64,000 nucleotides of DNA from Pseudomonadota bacterium (lineage in GTDB: Bacteria > Pseudomonadota > Gammaproteobacteria > Burkholderiales > Rhodocyclaceae), in NCBI GenBank assembly GCA_018241685.1, contig JAFEDJ010000013.1, forward strand, positions 62,001 to 126,000, given 5' to 3'. The notes below the pieces were generated by a model. The model was not told the DNA's origin, did not search any database, and saw only the letters and a list, made by a program, of their open reading frames with translations. Positions within the stretch are counted from its first letter, which is position 1, and each line of letters opens with the position of its first letter. Below are positions 38,705-46,179 of the stretch, one piece after another. Made by a program: the position numbers and the translations under genes.

Positions 38705-39092
38705 CCCCGCCGAAGTGGCAGCGCTCGACGCCGAAACGCTGCGTACCCTGATCGAACGCCGTCTCGACGAACGGGAACTGGGCGAGGACTTCAACGCCGA
38801 GCTGCACGGGCCCTACATCGTCATGGCCCCCGGCGATGCACTCCCGGCGGTGGAAGCGGCAGTCGGCATTCCGCTCCTCACCAATCCCGTCACGGGCGTG
38901 ACCTACGGCGATCCCGCCTTCAGCCCGATCTTCGAGTACGCCGGCCGGCATGCCCGCTTCTACGAGCTGGTCTTCGTGCCGGCTGACGGCGATGCAGGCG
39001 TCACGCTCTTCGTTCCCCGCGATCCGGATGTGGAGCCGCGGCTCCTGGCGCTGTGTGCGGAGTATGCCGTCACTGAGCCGGTGGAGGTCTAG
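38688..39092 (+). CDS. Hypothetical island protein (134 aa)
   Basis: Unrecognised protein beginning MQILRNPAEVAALDAETL. It is acidic and without membrane segments. The segment FNAELHGPYIVMAPGD and FYELVFVPADGDAGVTLFVP suggest an alpha/beta fold. ATG 38688 follows GGAGG by six bases inside the end of the preceding gene. Likely co-translated with it. Confidence 0.7.
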   Translation: MQILRNPAEVAALDAETLRTLIERRLDERELGEDFNAELHGPYIVMAPGDALPAVEAAVGIPLLTNPVTGVTYGDPAFSPIFEYAGRHARFYELVFVPADGDAGVTLFVPRDPDVEPRLLALCAEYAVTEPVEV

Positions 39093-39148
39093 CCGTGGGG
39101 CGTTTCCGCCCCTAAGGACCGCCCCCTTCTTTCGTCCCTTGACCTTTG

Positions 39149-39187
39149 ACGCCCGATGCGAGGACCGCATCGGGCGTTTCACTTTTT
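39149..39187 (+). terminator. Intrinsic terminator between island genes
   Basis: ACGCCCGATGCG (39149-39160) and CGCATCGGGCGT (39166-39177) form a perfect 12-bp stem, followed by TTTCACTTTTT. The next ribosome-binding site (GGAG at 39188) begins immediately after the T run. Confidence 0.85.
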
Positions 39188-39197
39188 GGAGATCCTT

Positions 39198-39485
39198 ATG
39201 ATCCGCATTCCTCCCCTGCGCTTCAGTCCCGGCGAGATCGTCGCCACCCGTGGCGCAGATGCGCTGCTGCGCGAGCAGAATCTCTCCCCCGTCAAACTGC
39301 TGGCCCGCCACCTCTCCGGCGACTGGGGCGAGGTGGGCCCCGAGGATGCCCAGGCCAACGAGGCCGCGCTCCAGACCGGGGCGCGGCTGCTGTCGGTCTA
39401 TACGGTCGCCGGGGTCAAGCTCTACGTGATCACCGAGGCCGAGCCGCGGGCAGTGACGACGATCCTCCTGGCTGATGAGTATTGA
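39198..39485 (+). CDS. Plasmid/ICE-type conserved hypothetical protein (95 aa)
   Basis: Begins MIRIPPLRFSPGEIVATRGA. It contains LLARHLSGDWGEVGPEDAQA and ends with VITEAEPRAVTTILLADEY. The pattern HxSGDWG...ED..AN..AL..G.RLLS.Y and the final TTxLLxxEY are typical of a small family carried by plasmids and integrative elements and often mislabelled as a restriction subunit. Function unknown. ATG 39198 has GGAG seven bases upstream. Confidence 0.75.
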   Translation: MIRIPPLRFSPGEIVATRGADALLREQNLSPVKLLARHLSGDWGEVGPEDAQANEAALQTGARLLSVYTVAGVKLYVITEAEPRAVTTILLADEY

Positions 39486-39488
39486 GCC

Positions 39489-39863
39489 ATGATCCCGTCG
39501 AACCATCCCATCCCACGGGATGCCGGCGTCGCGCGACTGGTCGGTCAGCTCGACGCCAATCGCTATGAGTGCTTCGCCGAGCGGGCCGGCATTCTGGAGT
39601 TCGAAGCGCACATGCCACGGGTCGAGGCCGAGCGGCAGGCGCTGATCCAGACCCTGGCCCGTTACGGCTTCCCCCACGCGCCTTCGGTCTGGCTGCTGCA
39701 GGTCGGGATCGGCGACGGGACCCAATGGGTGCTCACCACCGATGAGGTCGCGACTCGCCACCAGCTCGCGAACCAGGGCCTCACCGACGTGAGCACCGTC
39801 GATCTCGCCGACGTACTGCATCGCCAGTTTGGCCATGGGGCCTGGCTCTCGACTTCGCCGTAA
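39489..39863 (+). CDS. Hypothetical island protein (124 aa)
   Basis: Unrecognised; begins MIPSNHPIPRDAGVARLVGQ three bases after the previous stop. The C-terminal third (VATRHQLANQGLTDVSTVDL) is helical; no motif is clear. The 246 bases from its stop to the integrase start contain nothing I can identify. Confidence 0.65.
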   Translation: MIPSNHPIPRDAGVARLVGQLDANRYECFAERAGILEFEAHMPRVEAERQALIQTLARYGFPHAPSVWLLQVGIGDGTQWVLTTDEVATRHQLANQGLTDVSTVDLADVLHRQFGHGAWLSTSP

Positions 39864-40109
39864 AGCAGTCCCGCCACCCCGCCGGAAACACCAGCAATCG
39901 ACCGGCGCCTGCCGGCCGCCCCCCTCCCCCGCTACCCGCCCGTCCCATCGTTCCAGCCGTACCAAGACCCGATCCCGCCCCGTCGTGATCCGGGACGACA
40001 CGCACCTCGGACTTAAGAGACTGAGTGCGTCGGGGGTGTGCACGGCCGGCGGGCAGGAGGGGGATCCGTCCTGTCCATTCCTTCTTCCCTTGATCAAGGA
40101 GATTTCACG

Positions 40110-41351
40110 ATGAACCGTGCCACGCGATTCCGCTTCACCGTCCGTGCCATCGAGCAGTTACCGCCCTGCCCCGCCAATGCGCCGGGTAAAGGCTATGAGG
40201 TCAGCGACACGGAGGTGCCGGGGCTGCGCCTGTCCGTGTCGAAGGCCTCCGGGCGCAAGACCTTCTGGCTGCGCTATGTGTTTCGCTCCCGCAAGCGGGC
40301 GATGCGCCTGGGTGAGTTCCCCGCCACGCCCCTCGCCGATGCCCGGCGTCTGGCCCTGGAGGCCCGCGGCCAGTTGGATCGCGGCGTCGATCCGCAGGAG
40401 GGCCGCGATCTGGAGCGCAGTTCCCCGACACTGGCGGGCTTCGCGAAGGACTACCTGGACGGCTACGCCAAGGTGCATAAGCGCAGCTGGCGCGACGACC
40501 AGAGCAAGCTCGACCTCCACATCCTTCCGTTCTTCGGAGCCGAACGCCGCCTGTGCGACATCCAGCGCCGGGATATCGAACGCTTCATCGGGGCGGTGCG
40601 GAAGACCCATTCCCCGGCGACGGCCAACCGCTTCCTGTCCTTGCTGTCGGCGATGATGCGGCGCGGGATGACGCTCGGCGTCCTGCCGGACAATCCCTGC
40701 CGCGGGATTCCACGCTTCCGGGAGAACTCGGGCAAGAGCCGGTATCTGAGCCTCGAAGAAGTCGGACGGCTGGTGGTGGCGATGGACAAGGACCCGGCGC
40801 CGTCGGTGATGGCCGCGCTGCGCTTCATGCTGCTCACCGGCTGCCGGCGCAGCAACGCGCTCAAGGCGCGCTGGGAGCACATGGACCTGGAGCGGCGGAT
40901 CTGGTTCATGCCGATGACCAAGTCGGGCAAGCCACAGTACTCACCCCTGTCGGAGGAGTGCATCGCGCTGCTGGAAAGCCTGAAGAGCCGGCAGACGAGT
41001 CCGTGGGTGTTTCCGTCGCCGACGGATTCGATGAAGCCCTTGCGCGACCCGAGAAAGGCCTTCGTTCGGGTGCTGACAGCAGCGGGCATCCAGGGACATG
41101 TGCGCCTGCACGACATCCGTCATACGCACGCGGCATTGGCCGTGAGCCATGCCGGCCAAACACTCTTCACGGTACAAAAATTACTCCATCATGCAAGCCC
41201 TCAGACCACGATGATCTATAGCCACATGGCCAATTCGACTTTGGCCCGGGCCTCTCAGGCGGTCTCGGATGTGATCACGCGGGCCACGCAGGCCGCCCAG
41301 CAGGACGGTGCATCAGTTAAGACGGAAGAAGTGTCGACGCCTGACCGTTGA
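40110..41351 (+). CDS. Tyrosine-type integrase (DUF4102/P4-like), first of two
   Basis: Site-specific recombinase (413 aa). An N-terminal DNA-binding DUF4102-like domain (KGYEVSDTEVPGLRLSVS, RAMRLGEFPATPLADARRLA) precedes a SAM-like core-binding domain and the catalytic domain. Catalytic residues: Arg in GCRRSNAL (R246/R247), HDIRHTH (H334, R337, H338) and the nucleophile Tyr370 in TMIYSHM. ATG 40110 has AAGGAG eight bases upstream. P4-like integrases usually act at tRNA 3' ends, so this is one candidate for the tRNA-Asn insertion, though it is 12 kb from the nearest end. A terminator overlaps its stop. Confidence 0.93.
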   Translation: MNRATRFRFTVRAIEQLPPCPANAPGKGYEVSDTEVPGLRLSVSKASGRKTFWLRYVFRSRKRAMRLGEFPATPLADARRLALEARGQLDRGVDPQEGRDLERSSPTLAGFAKDYLDGYAKVHKRSWRDDQSKLDLHILPFFGAERRLCDIQRRDIERFIGAVRKTHSPATANRFLSLLSAMMRRGMTLGVLPDNPCRGIPRFRENSGKSRYLSLEEVGRLVVAMDKDPAPSVMAALRFMLLTGCRRSNALKARWEHMDLERRIWFMPMTKSGKPQYSPLSEECIALLESLKSRQTSPWVFPSPTDSMKPLRDPRKAFVRVLTAAGIQGHVRLHDIRHTHAALAVSHAGQTLFTVQKLLHHASPQTTMIYSHMANSTLARASQAVSDVITRATQAAQQDGASVKTEEVSTPDR

Positions 41352-41404
41352 ATGGTCACCTGCTTGGTCGCCCATCGAGGGCGACCGGTGGGTGGTCATT
41401 TTTT
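41351..41404 (+). terminator. Intrinsic terminator of the first integrase
   Basis: Nested stems: outer 41351-41360/41391-41400 and inner GGTCGCCC/GGGCGACC (41366-41373/41379-41386), followed by a run of Ts to 41404. The outer arm begins at the last base of the stop codon. Confidence 0.85.
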
Positions 41405-41527
41405 GGTGTCAATCGCATGGAAGGGGGTAGCGCTGCCTACCAATGAGCATGCGCCCCGCGGCTATGGAGTGCCTGGAGGACTCCGTGTTAAGTTGGAGCG
41501 ACGTGATAACACAAGGATTGCCCTACC

Positions 41528-42394
41528 GTGGAACTGGAAAATCTGAAGCTCGAAGACAGGCAGAAGCGTGAGCGCGAGTACTACGATTTCATGAGGCTCT
41601 ACCGAGGATACGACGACATTCTCGATCCGTCTCGATCCAATGAGACGGCTACCGTCACCAGCGCGCAGGGGCTGTCTGAGCGGGAGGGTCGAATCGACGA
41701 CCTCGACCGCGCGGTTTTTGATTCGCCTTATATCCGTCAATTCAACCGTTCCGCGTTAAACGCCGCCTTCGCGAAACTGGAAACGGGGCTCGCGGCTTCA
41801 CCAGGTGTTCCGATCAGTCTCGATGCACTTGGTCAGAAACGTCGTCGAGTATGTTTTCTGCACCGCTTCGCTCAGATTGTGAGATGGCAGGATTACGAAC
41901 ACCAACCACCGAAGCCAAAAGCGCTGGGCAATGCACGTAAGCGGATTGCGCGCCTGTGCCAGGAGTTGGAAAGCTTGCTGCTCGACCAGTTGAATGATGA
42001 GCATTTGATCAGGAAACTGCACAACAATGACCTCGCGGCCTTGCCAGAACTCATCAAGGGTTTAGACCAGTTCGGTGACGTTTTTGAGACCGTCAAGCCT
42101 GATTATCCTGTCCAGCGTAACCGCGAGCTCGACAATACGGTGTTGCGCCTAGTCCTGAATGACCTGGCTGAATGCTGCTACCAAGTTTATGAAAACTGTG
42201 ACTATGAAGTGGTACGACAGCTACTGAAATCATGCTGGCTTCGTCACTATGCAAGCACCCGCAAAGGCGAGTTGGAAAAGATGATCGAACTGAGCCGGGA
42301 AAGAAAAATCACGTCTTACTACGAGCGGACGGCTGAACGCGATGAGGACCGTAGTACTCCAGAATTTCCCTGGACGCCGGTTCGCTCACTGTAG
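41528..42394 (+). CDS. Orphan hypothetical protein (288 aa)
   Basis: Starts with GTG 41528; AAGGA lies about ten bases upstream. The sequence is soluble and strongly helical, with charged stretches (KREREYYDFMRLYRGYDDIL, ARKRIARLCQELESLLLDQL) and three nearby cysteines in DLAECCYQVYENCDYE. No catalytic or DNA-binding motif is evident. It lies alone between the first integrase's terminator and an IS5 scar, so it is accessory cargo. No family recognised. Confidence 0.65.
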   Translation: MELENLKLEDRQKREREYYDFMRLYRGYDDILDPSRSNETATVTSAQGLSEREGRIDDLDRAVFDSPYIRQFNRSALNAAFAKLETGLAASPGVPISLDALGQKRRRVCFLHRFAQIVRWQDYEHQPPKPKALGNARKRIARLCQELESLLLDQLNDEHLIRKLHNNDLAALPELIKGLDQFGDVFETVKPDYPVQRNRELDNTVLRLVLNDLAECCYQVYENCDYEVVRQLLKSCWLRHYASTRKGELEKMIELSRERKITSYYERTAERDEDRSTPEFPWTPVRSL

Positions 42395-42679
42395 CTCAGC
42401 CCAAGACGCCCTTACCAAAAGACCAACTCCCCCTGTTCTCGATAGCCTTTGCCTTGGCTTCGTTTCTTTGAGCAGGGGGATGGCCAAAGCACTTCTCGAC
42501 GACGATCTGTAACCCCGGATCGGACCGTTACTTCCTCTCTCCAAGCCCCGCTGGAGCATGTATCCAGGATGCAAGCTGCTCGATGATCGAGCCGTTCTGG
42601 CCAGCAGTCTGTTTGTCCTGCAAAGCAGGCATCTCGTGGGAGACGCGGCCCCGGAAAATGGGCTGCAGCTGGCCCGCTT

Positions 42680-42922
42680 ATGCACAACCGACGGGATCGA
42701 TTGCTCCTACTGCATCGTCGCCCCCCCTCCTCCATTTGCGCAGTGGGTGCAGGTCAAAAACGTGGCCCCCATCCAATTGATCGCGCACGTCCCGGCTCCA
42801 AGCACTACCTGATTACCGGGACACAAGGCATTCCGCTGGCCGTCATCCTTACCGGCGCCAATCGCCACGATGTGATCCAACTGCCGCCGCTCATCGAAGC
42901 CATTCCACCGATTCGTTGTACC
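42680..42922 (+). pseudogene. IS5-family transposase remnant
   Basis: The frame gives AVGAGQKRGPHPIDRARPGS, then KHYLITGTQGIPLAV and ILTGANRHDVIQLPPLIEA. This is the conserved middle of IS5-group (IS427/IS1031 type) transposases, including the second DDE-region strand. The N-terminal third is unrecognisable and the C-terminal third is missing (the frame ends just after IPPIR). The stretch 42395-43046 has no other gene; an inverted repeat AGTTAAGG/CCTTAACT (42984-42991/43008-43015) lies beyond the remnant. Confidence 0.78.
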
Positions 42923-43046
42923 TAGGGACGACCGCTCCCCAAGCAGCGAGAGCTTCTAAGCAAGAACCGTTCTTTACACCCTGAGTTAAGGCGCGCAATC
43001 CGCCCTCCCTTAACTTGACCCAACTTTCCAACTCTGCGACACCATT

Positions 43047-43073
43047 CGTGCTCCTTTGACATTCAGGAGCACG
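43047..43073 (+). promoter_or_regulatory. Perfect hairpin covering the ribosome-binding site of the second recombinase
   Basis: CGTGCTCCT (43047-43055) and AGGAGCACG (43065-43073) pair perfectly around TTGACATTC. The right arm contains the only ribosome-binding site (AGGAG) of the gene starting at 43076, so the site would be masked when the hairpin forms. The same dyad could instead be a protein operator. Structure is seen; function is inferred. Confidence 0.65.
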
Positions 43074-43075
43074 AA

Positions 43076-44443
43076 ATGGTCCGCAAGACGGCCCCCCTTA
43101 CCCATTTGATCAGCCCCCCGGCCAACGCTGGAGAACAATTGCTCGTTGGGAGGGCCAATAGTCCCCAGCAACCGGCTCAGTTCTGCACCGAGATCATTCC
43201 GCTGCCGGCGGATGCCCTTGTCCGCCGGCGCCGCCAGCGCGTCACCCAATTGGCTCGCGCATGTGGCGACCAGTCGCCCAATCTTCTTGCTCAGAAGCAA
43301 AAGCAAAAAGAGAAGAGCATTGATGAAGTGCCGGCCGTGACGGAGATCACGTACAAGACCGGCAAGCAAGTCTGGTACTTTCGGTATCCGGACCAAAATG
43401 ACATCAAACTAAACGGCAAACGTCGCAAGCCCCGCGTCAAGATCGGTGTTGTCGGGGAAATGTCGTACATGGACAGGGTCGCCCTCGCCAAGCAATTTCA
43501 GGATGACGTTGCCGCTGGCCGGGACCCGAAAGCTTCACGCATGACGTTTGAGTCGTTCGTGGGCCTGTACTTCTCCTCCTGGGTCACACAAAGCCAGCGC
43601 TCGAGCAAGGACACGCTTGCTCGCCTCCGTCACCATGTCCTGCCGCTTCTCGGCAACAAGGCTCTCGGGGACATCACCCACCACGATGGCGAACGGCTGA
43701 TCGCCTGGCTGTCGAGGGGCAACGCGTCCATGCGGTTCGGCATGATCAACCCTGCCACGATCAATCGCGTTCTGATGGCGGCAAGAAGTGTTTTCAAACT
43801 TGTCGTTCAACTTGGCTTCATCCCGTCGAATCCGTTCCAACGTGTTCGCCAGTTGAAGGAGTGTCCACCAAGCCCCAAGGCACTGGACCAGACGGAGTTG
43901 GACCGCGTCATGGCGGCGCTTCTGAACGAGCCACCGATTTTCGCTCTTCTGATCAAGCTCTTGCTGGCGACCGCCGCGCGGGTTAACGAAATCCTCGCGC
44001 TCCAGGAAGCGGACATCGACGAGGTGAATCGCGTCATTCATTTGCGGATGACCAAGGCTGGCGAGGCGCAGGCCTTGCCGATGACCACCACAGTCGTCGC
44101 CATTCTTGACGCGCTCAAACCGCTCCGCAGACCTGGAAATCCGCATCTGTTTCCGGCGAAAACCGGAAGTGGCCACATTGTCGAACCCTACAAGCGGCTG
44201 CGGAAGGTATTAGCCATGGCCGGGCTGGAAATGGCGGGCTTCCACCTGTTTCGCAAGACCGTGGCCACTTTGGCCATGCAACTGCCGGGAATGGACGTGC
44301 TGACGGTGTCACGGCTGCTCAGACACAAGTCAACACGGACTCTCGAGATCCACTACCTGGCCACCCCGAAGAAGCGGGTTTTTCAGGCGGCTAATGACAT
44401 CGGTGAAGTCCTGCTCGGTCGGCGGGAAGGGGGTGTCTCATGA
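43076..44443 (+). CDS. Tyrosine recombinase, second and unrelated type
   Basis: A 455-aa recombinase with a long N-terminal extension (about 90 residues) rich in Arg/Lys/Gln, then an arm-like domain (QVWYFRYPDQNDIKLNGKRR), a core-binding domain and the catalytic domain. Catalytic residues: Arg302 in TAARVNEIL, HLFRK (H390, R393) and Tyr427 in LEIHYLA; the central histidine of the usual HxxRH is Lys. It differs from the first integrase in every domain outside the catalytic core. It lies 570 bases upstream of the polymerase gene, and a recombinase beside a polymerase is the pipolin arrangement. Confidence 0.88.
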   Translation: MVRKTAPLTHLISPPANAGEQLLVGRANSPQQPAQFCTEIIPLPADALVRRRRQRVTQLARACGDQSPNLLAQKQKQKEKSIDEVPAVTEITYKTGKQVWYFRYPDQNDIKLNGKRRKPRVKIGVVGEMSYMDRVALAKQFQDDVAAGRDPKASRMTFESFVGLYFSSWVTQSQRSSKDTLARLRHHVLPLLGNKALGDITHHDGERLIAWLSRGNASMRFGMINPATINRVLMAARSVFKLVVQLGFIPSNPFQRVRQLKECPPSPKALDQTELDRVMAALLNEPPIFALLIKLLLATAARVNEILALQEADIDEVNRVIHLRMTKAGEAQALPMTTTVVAILDALKPLRRPGNPHLFPAKTGSGHIVEPYKRLRKVLAMAGLEMAGFHLFRKTVATLAMQLPGMDVLTVSRLLRHKSTRTLEIHYLATPKKRVFQAANDIGEVLLGRREGGVS

Positions 44444-44572
44444 GCTAGACCCCCATCCTACTCTGCTGACAACAGCTCACTCAGTCCGAGTACGCCCACT
44501 CGGATACATGTCGATCTGATCGCCTTACATCCTGGAGGTCAGTCGAGACCCACACCTTGAAGGAGTTTGACC

Positions 44573-44914
44573 ATGACCAAGTTCATTCGCAGCCTGATGC
44601 TGCCCAACCTTTCCTCCGTGCTGGTGATGTTGATGGCACGCATCAGTATCCATGAGGAGGGCATCAACATTCAAAACGTGGCCGGAAAAAGTATCGGCTG
44701 GATCGATATCCAAACCGACGATGAAGTGCTCAGGAATGAGCACTTCACGCGTACGGCAATCATCCTGCATGAAATTATCAATGAGCCCAAACGCGCGGCT
44801 CAGCCTGACTGGAGTTACCTGAATGATGTTCCGGAGGTGGCCCCTGCTGAACCTGCGGTGATGCCGACTCGCGTGATCAAGAAGATTGAGCCCCCTGTTG
44901 AAACGAAGACCTGA
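44573..44914 (+). CDS. Unknown small protein upstream of the polymerase (113 aa)
   Basis: Begins MTKFIRSLMLPNLSSVLVML after AAGGAG seven bases upstream. A globular N-terminal part (ISIHEEGINIQNVAGKSIGW, IDIQTDDEVLRNEHFTRTAI) is followed by a proline-rich tail. No family recognised. Between the second recombinase and the polymerase it could be an excisionase, replication accessory factor or regulator; nothing in the sequence decides. A clean terminator follows, so it is not co-transcribed with the polymerase unless read through. Confidence 0.68.
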   Translation: MTKFIRSLMLPNLSSVLVMLMARISIHEEGINIQNVAGKSIGWIDIQTDDEVLRNEHFTRTAIILHEIINEPKRAAQPDWSYLNDVPEVAPAEPAVMPTRVIKKIEPPVETKT

Positions 44915-44937
44915 TCCGTCGTAACAGAAGCCTGACC

Positions 44938-44965
44938 AGAGCCGCCCCTGTGCGGCTCTTTTTTT
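44938..44965 (+). terminator. Intrinsic terminator before the polymerase gene
   Basis: AGAGCCGC (44938-44945) and GCGGCTCT (44952-44959) pair around CCCTGT, followed by seven Ts. It ends the 113-aa gene's transcript and shows that the polymerase start lies downstream of it (ATG 45013). Confidence 0.93.
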
Positions 44966-45012
44966 GTTCCGAACCTGAACTGGTTTCAATTTCTGTACGG
45001 GGGATATATAGC

Positions 45013-46152
45013 ATGAAAAGTGAAACCACCCGCCACCCCACGGCGGACGTGAAGCGGGCTGACGACAGTGAGTTGCTGGCATATTGCGACGGTTACTTTG
45101 CCGAGCTGATGGAAAGCGCGCTGACCGATGAGGCCCGGCAACAACGAGGTACGCCGCCCCAACCGGCGAAGCAGTTGTCCGAAAGGGAACGCTATTTGAA
45201 GGCCCTTCAGGCGGCAAAACTCCACCTAAACAAGGCCAGGCAACGGCGTGTCGACCGCAAGCTCGGCCCTGAGCGAGGACTCGGGCCACGGGTTTTCATC
45301 GGGTTCGATGCTGAATGGAAACGCTCGCGAAAAGGGCGTAACTGCATCCTCAGTGTTCAGTTTTACCTCGTCAGCTCAACCGGGGAAATGCTGACCCTTG
45401 TGCTCCACGTGGACAACGGTGACATCCTCAGCCAGCGGCCCCGTCTGTGTGACGTCATCAATGATTTGCTGGAATCGGCGCTGGATCAGACCGTCATCGA
45501 GGAGTGGCCCGCCGAAGTCGTGCTATGTGGTTTTTTCACGCGTGCAGATATCACGGTCTTCTCGGACTTCAAGCATCTTCGGCCGCAACTCCAGGGTGTA
45601 AACGGGACGCTGGCCACCGTCGGCAAAGCGGCCCAAATCGAGTTGCCGATGTCTCAAACGCGCCAGGCAACACTCAGGCAGCGCTATCAGTCAGTCATCG
45701 GTGATGAATTCGAGCCGCGCCTGCTCAACCTGCGTTTGATCGATGCGAGCAGGCTGGCACCACCCGGCAAATCGCTGGCCGATATCGGGATGTGGCTTGG
45801 AATTCCCAAGATCGACTTGCCCGAAGGCCATGACAAGTCGGACATGGCGCGCTTTCAGCGGGAAAGGCGGGAGGCGTTTGAAGCCTATGGTCTTCGCGAT
45901 GCGCAAATCGCCGTCATGTACGTGCTCTGGGTTGTCTGGTTCTCCACCCGTTTTCTCGGCCTGGACATGCGCCATCTCTCGGCTACCGCCAGCGGCCTCG
46001 CGGTACGCATCGGCGAAGCCTGCATCCGTCGGGATGGCGTCGCCCTTAACGTCGCACTGAATTATGAGGTTAGGCGAGTCACACGCTGGGACAACGCGAC
46101 CGGCGTTGGCTATACGCAGAAGAAGCGACTTCCAAAGCGTATCCGAAAGTAG
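45013..46152 (+). CDS. Family B DNA polymerase, exonuclease half (ends at in-frame amber codon)
   Basis: 379 residues from ATG 45013 (GGGGGA about eight bases upstream) to TAG 46150. The 3'-5' exonuclease domain shows ExoI FIGFDAEW (D99, E101) and ExoIII YGLRD (Y292, D296); a degenerate ExoII may be in CGFFTRADITVFSDF. The polymerase domain continues in exactly the same frame after the TAG, so full length would be 972 codons. That size and domain order fit primer-independent PolB (piPolB) of pipolins or other protein-primed-type PolBs. The N-terminal 90 residues are a helical extension (ERYLKALQAAKLHLNKARQR). Either a nonsense mutation, readthrough, or a true split of exo and pol subunits; sequence alone cannot decide. 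Confidence 0.82.
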   Translation: MKSETTRHPTADVKRADDSELLAYCDGYFAELMESALTDEARQQRGTPPQPAKQLSERERYLKALQAAKLHLNKARQRRVDRKLGPERGLGPRVFIGFDAEWKRSRKGRNCILSVQFYLVSSTGEMLTLVLHVDNGDILSQRPRLCDVINDLLESALDQTVIEEWPAEVVLCGFFTRADITVFSDFKHLRPQLQGVNGTLATVGKAAQIELPMSQTRQATLRQRYQSVIGDEFEPRLLNLRLIDASRLAPPGKSLADIGMWLGIPKIDLPEGHDKSDMARFQRERREAFEAYGLRDAQIAVMYVLWVVWFSTRFLGLDMRHLSATASGLAVRIGEACIRRDGVALNVALNYEVRRVTRWDNATGVGYTQKKRLPKRIRK

Positions 46153-46179
46153 CTGGAGCCCTTCCTGGCGGATGTTTTT

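Noticed and set aside
28369..41413. Short strings shared by the left island end and the region after the first integrase (TCGCCCATCGAGG and TTGGTGTCAATC), as possible internal attachment sites.
   Set aside because: Strings of 12-13 bases recur by chance many times in a window of this size, and their spacing differs between the two places (259 against 27 bases).
42558..42812. Open frames of 65-84 codons before the IS5 remnant as possible genes.
   Set aside because: They overlap each other in different frames, lack ribosome-binding sites, and only the frame running to 42922 matches a transposase.
44950..45012. An upstream extension of the polymerase frame starting at 44950.
   Set aside because: It begins inside the intrinsic terminator at 44938-44965; ATG 45013 has a good ribosome-binding site.
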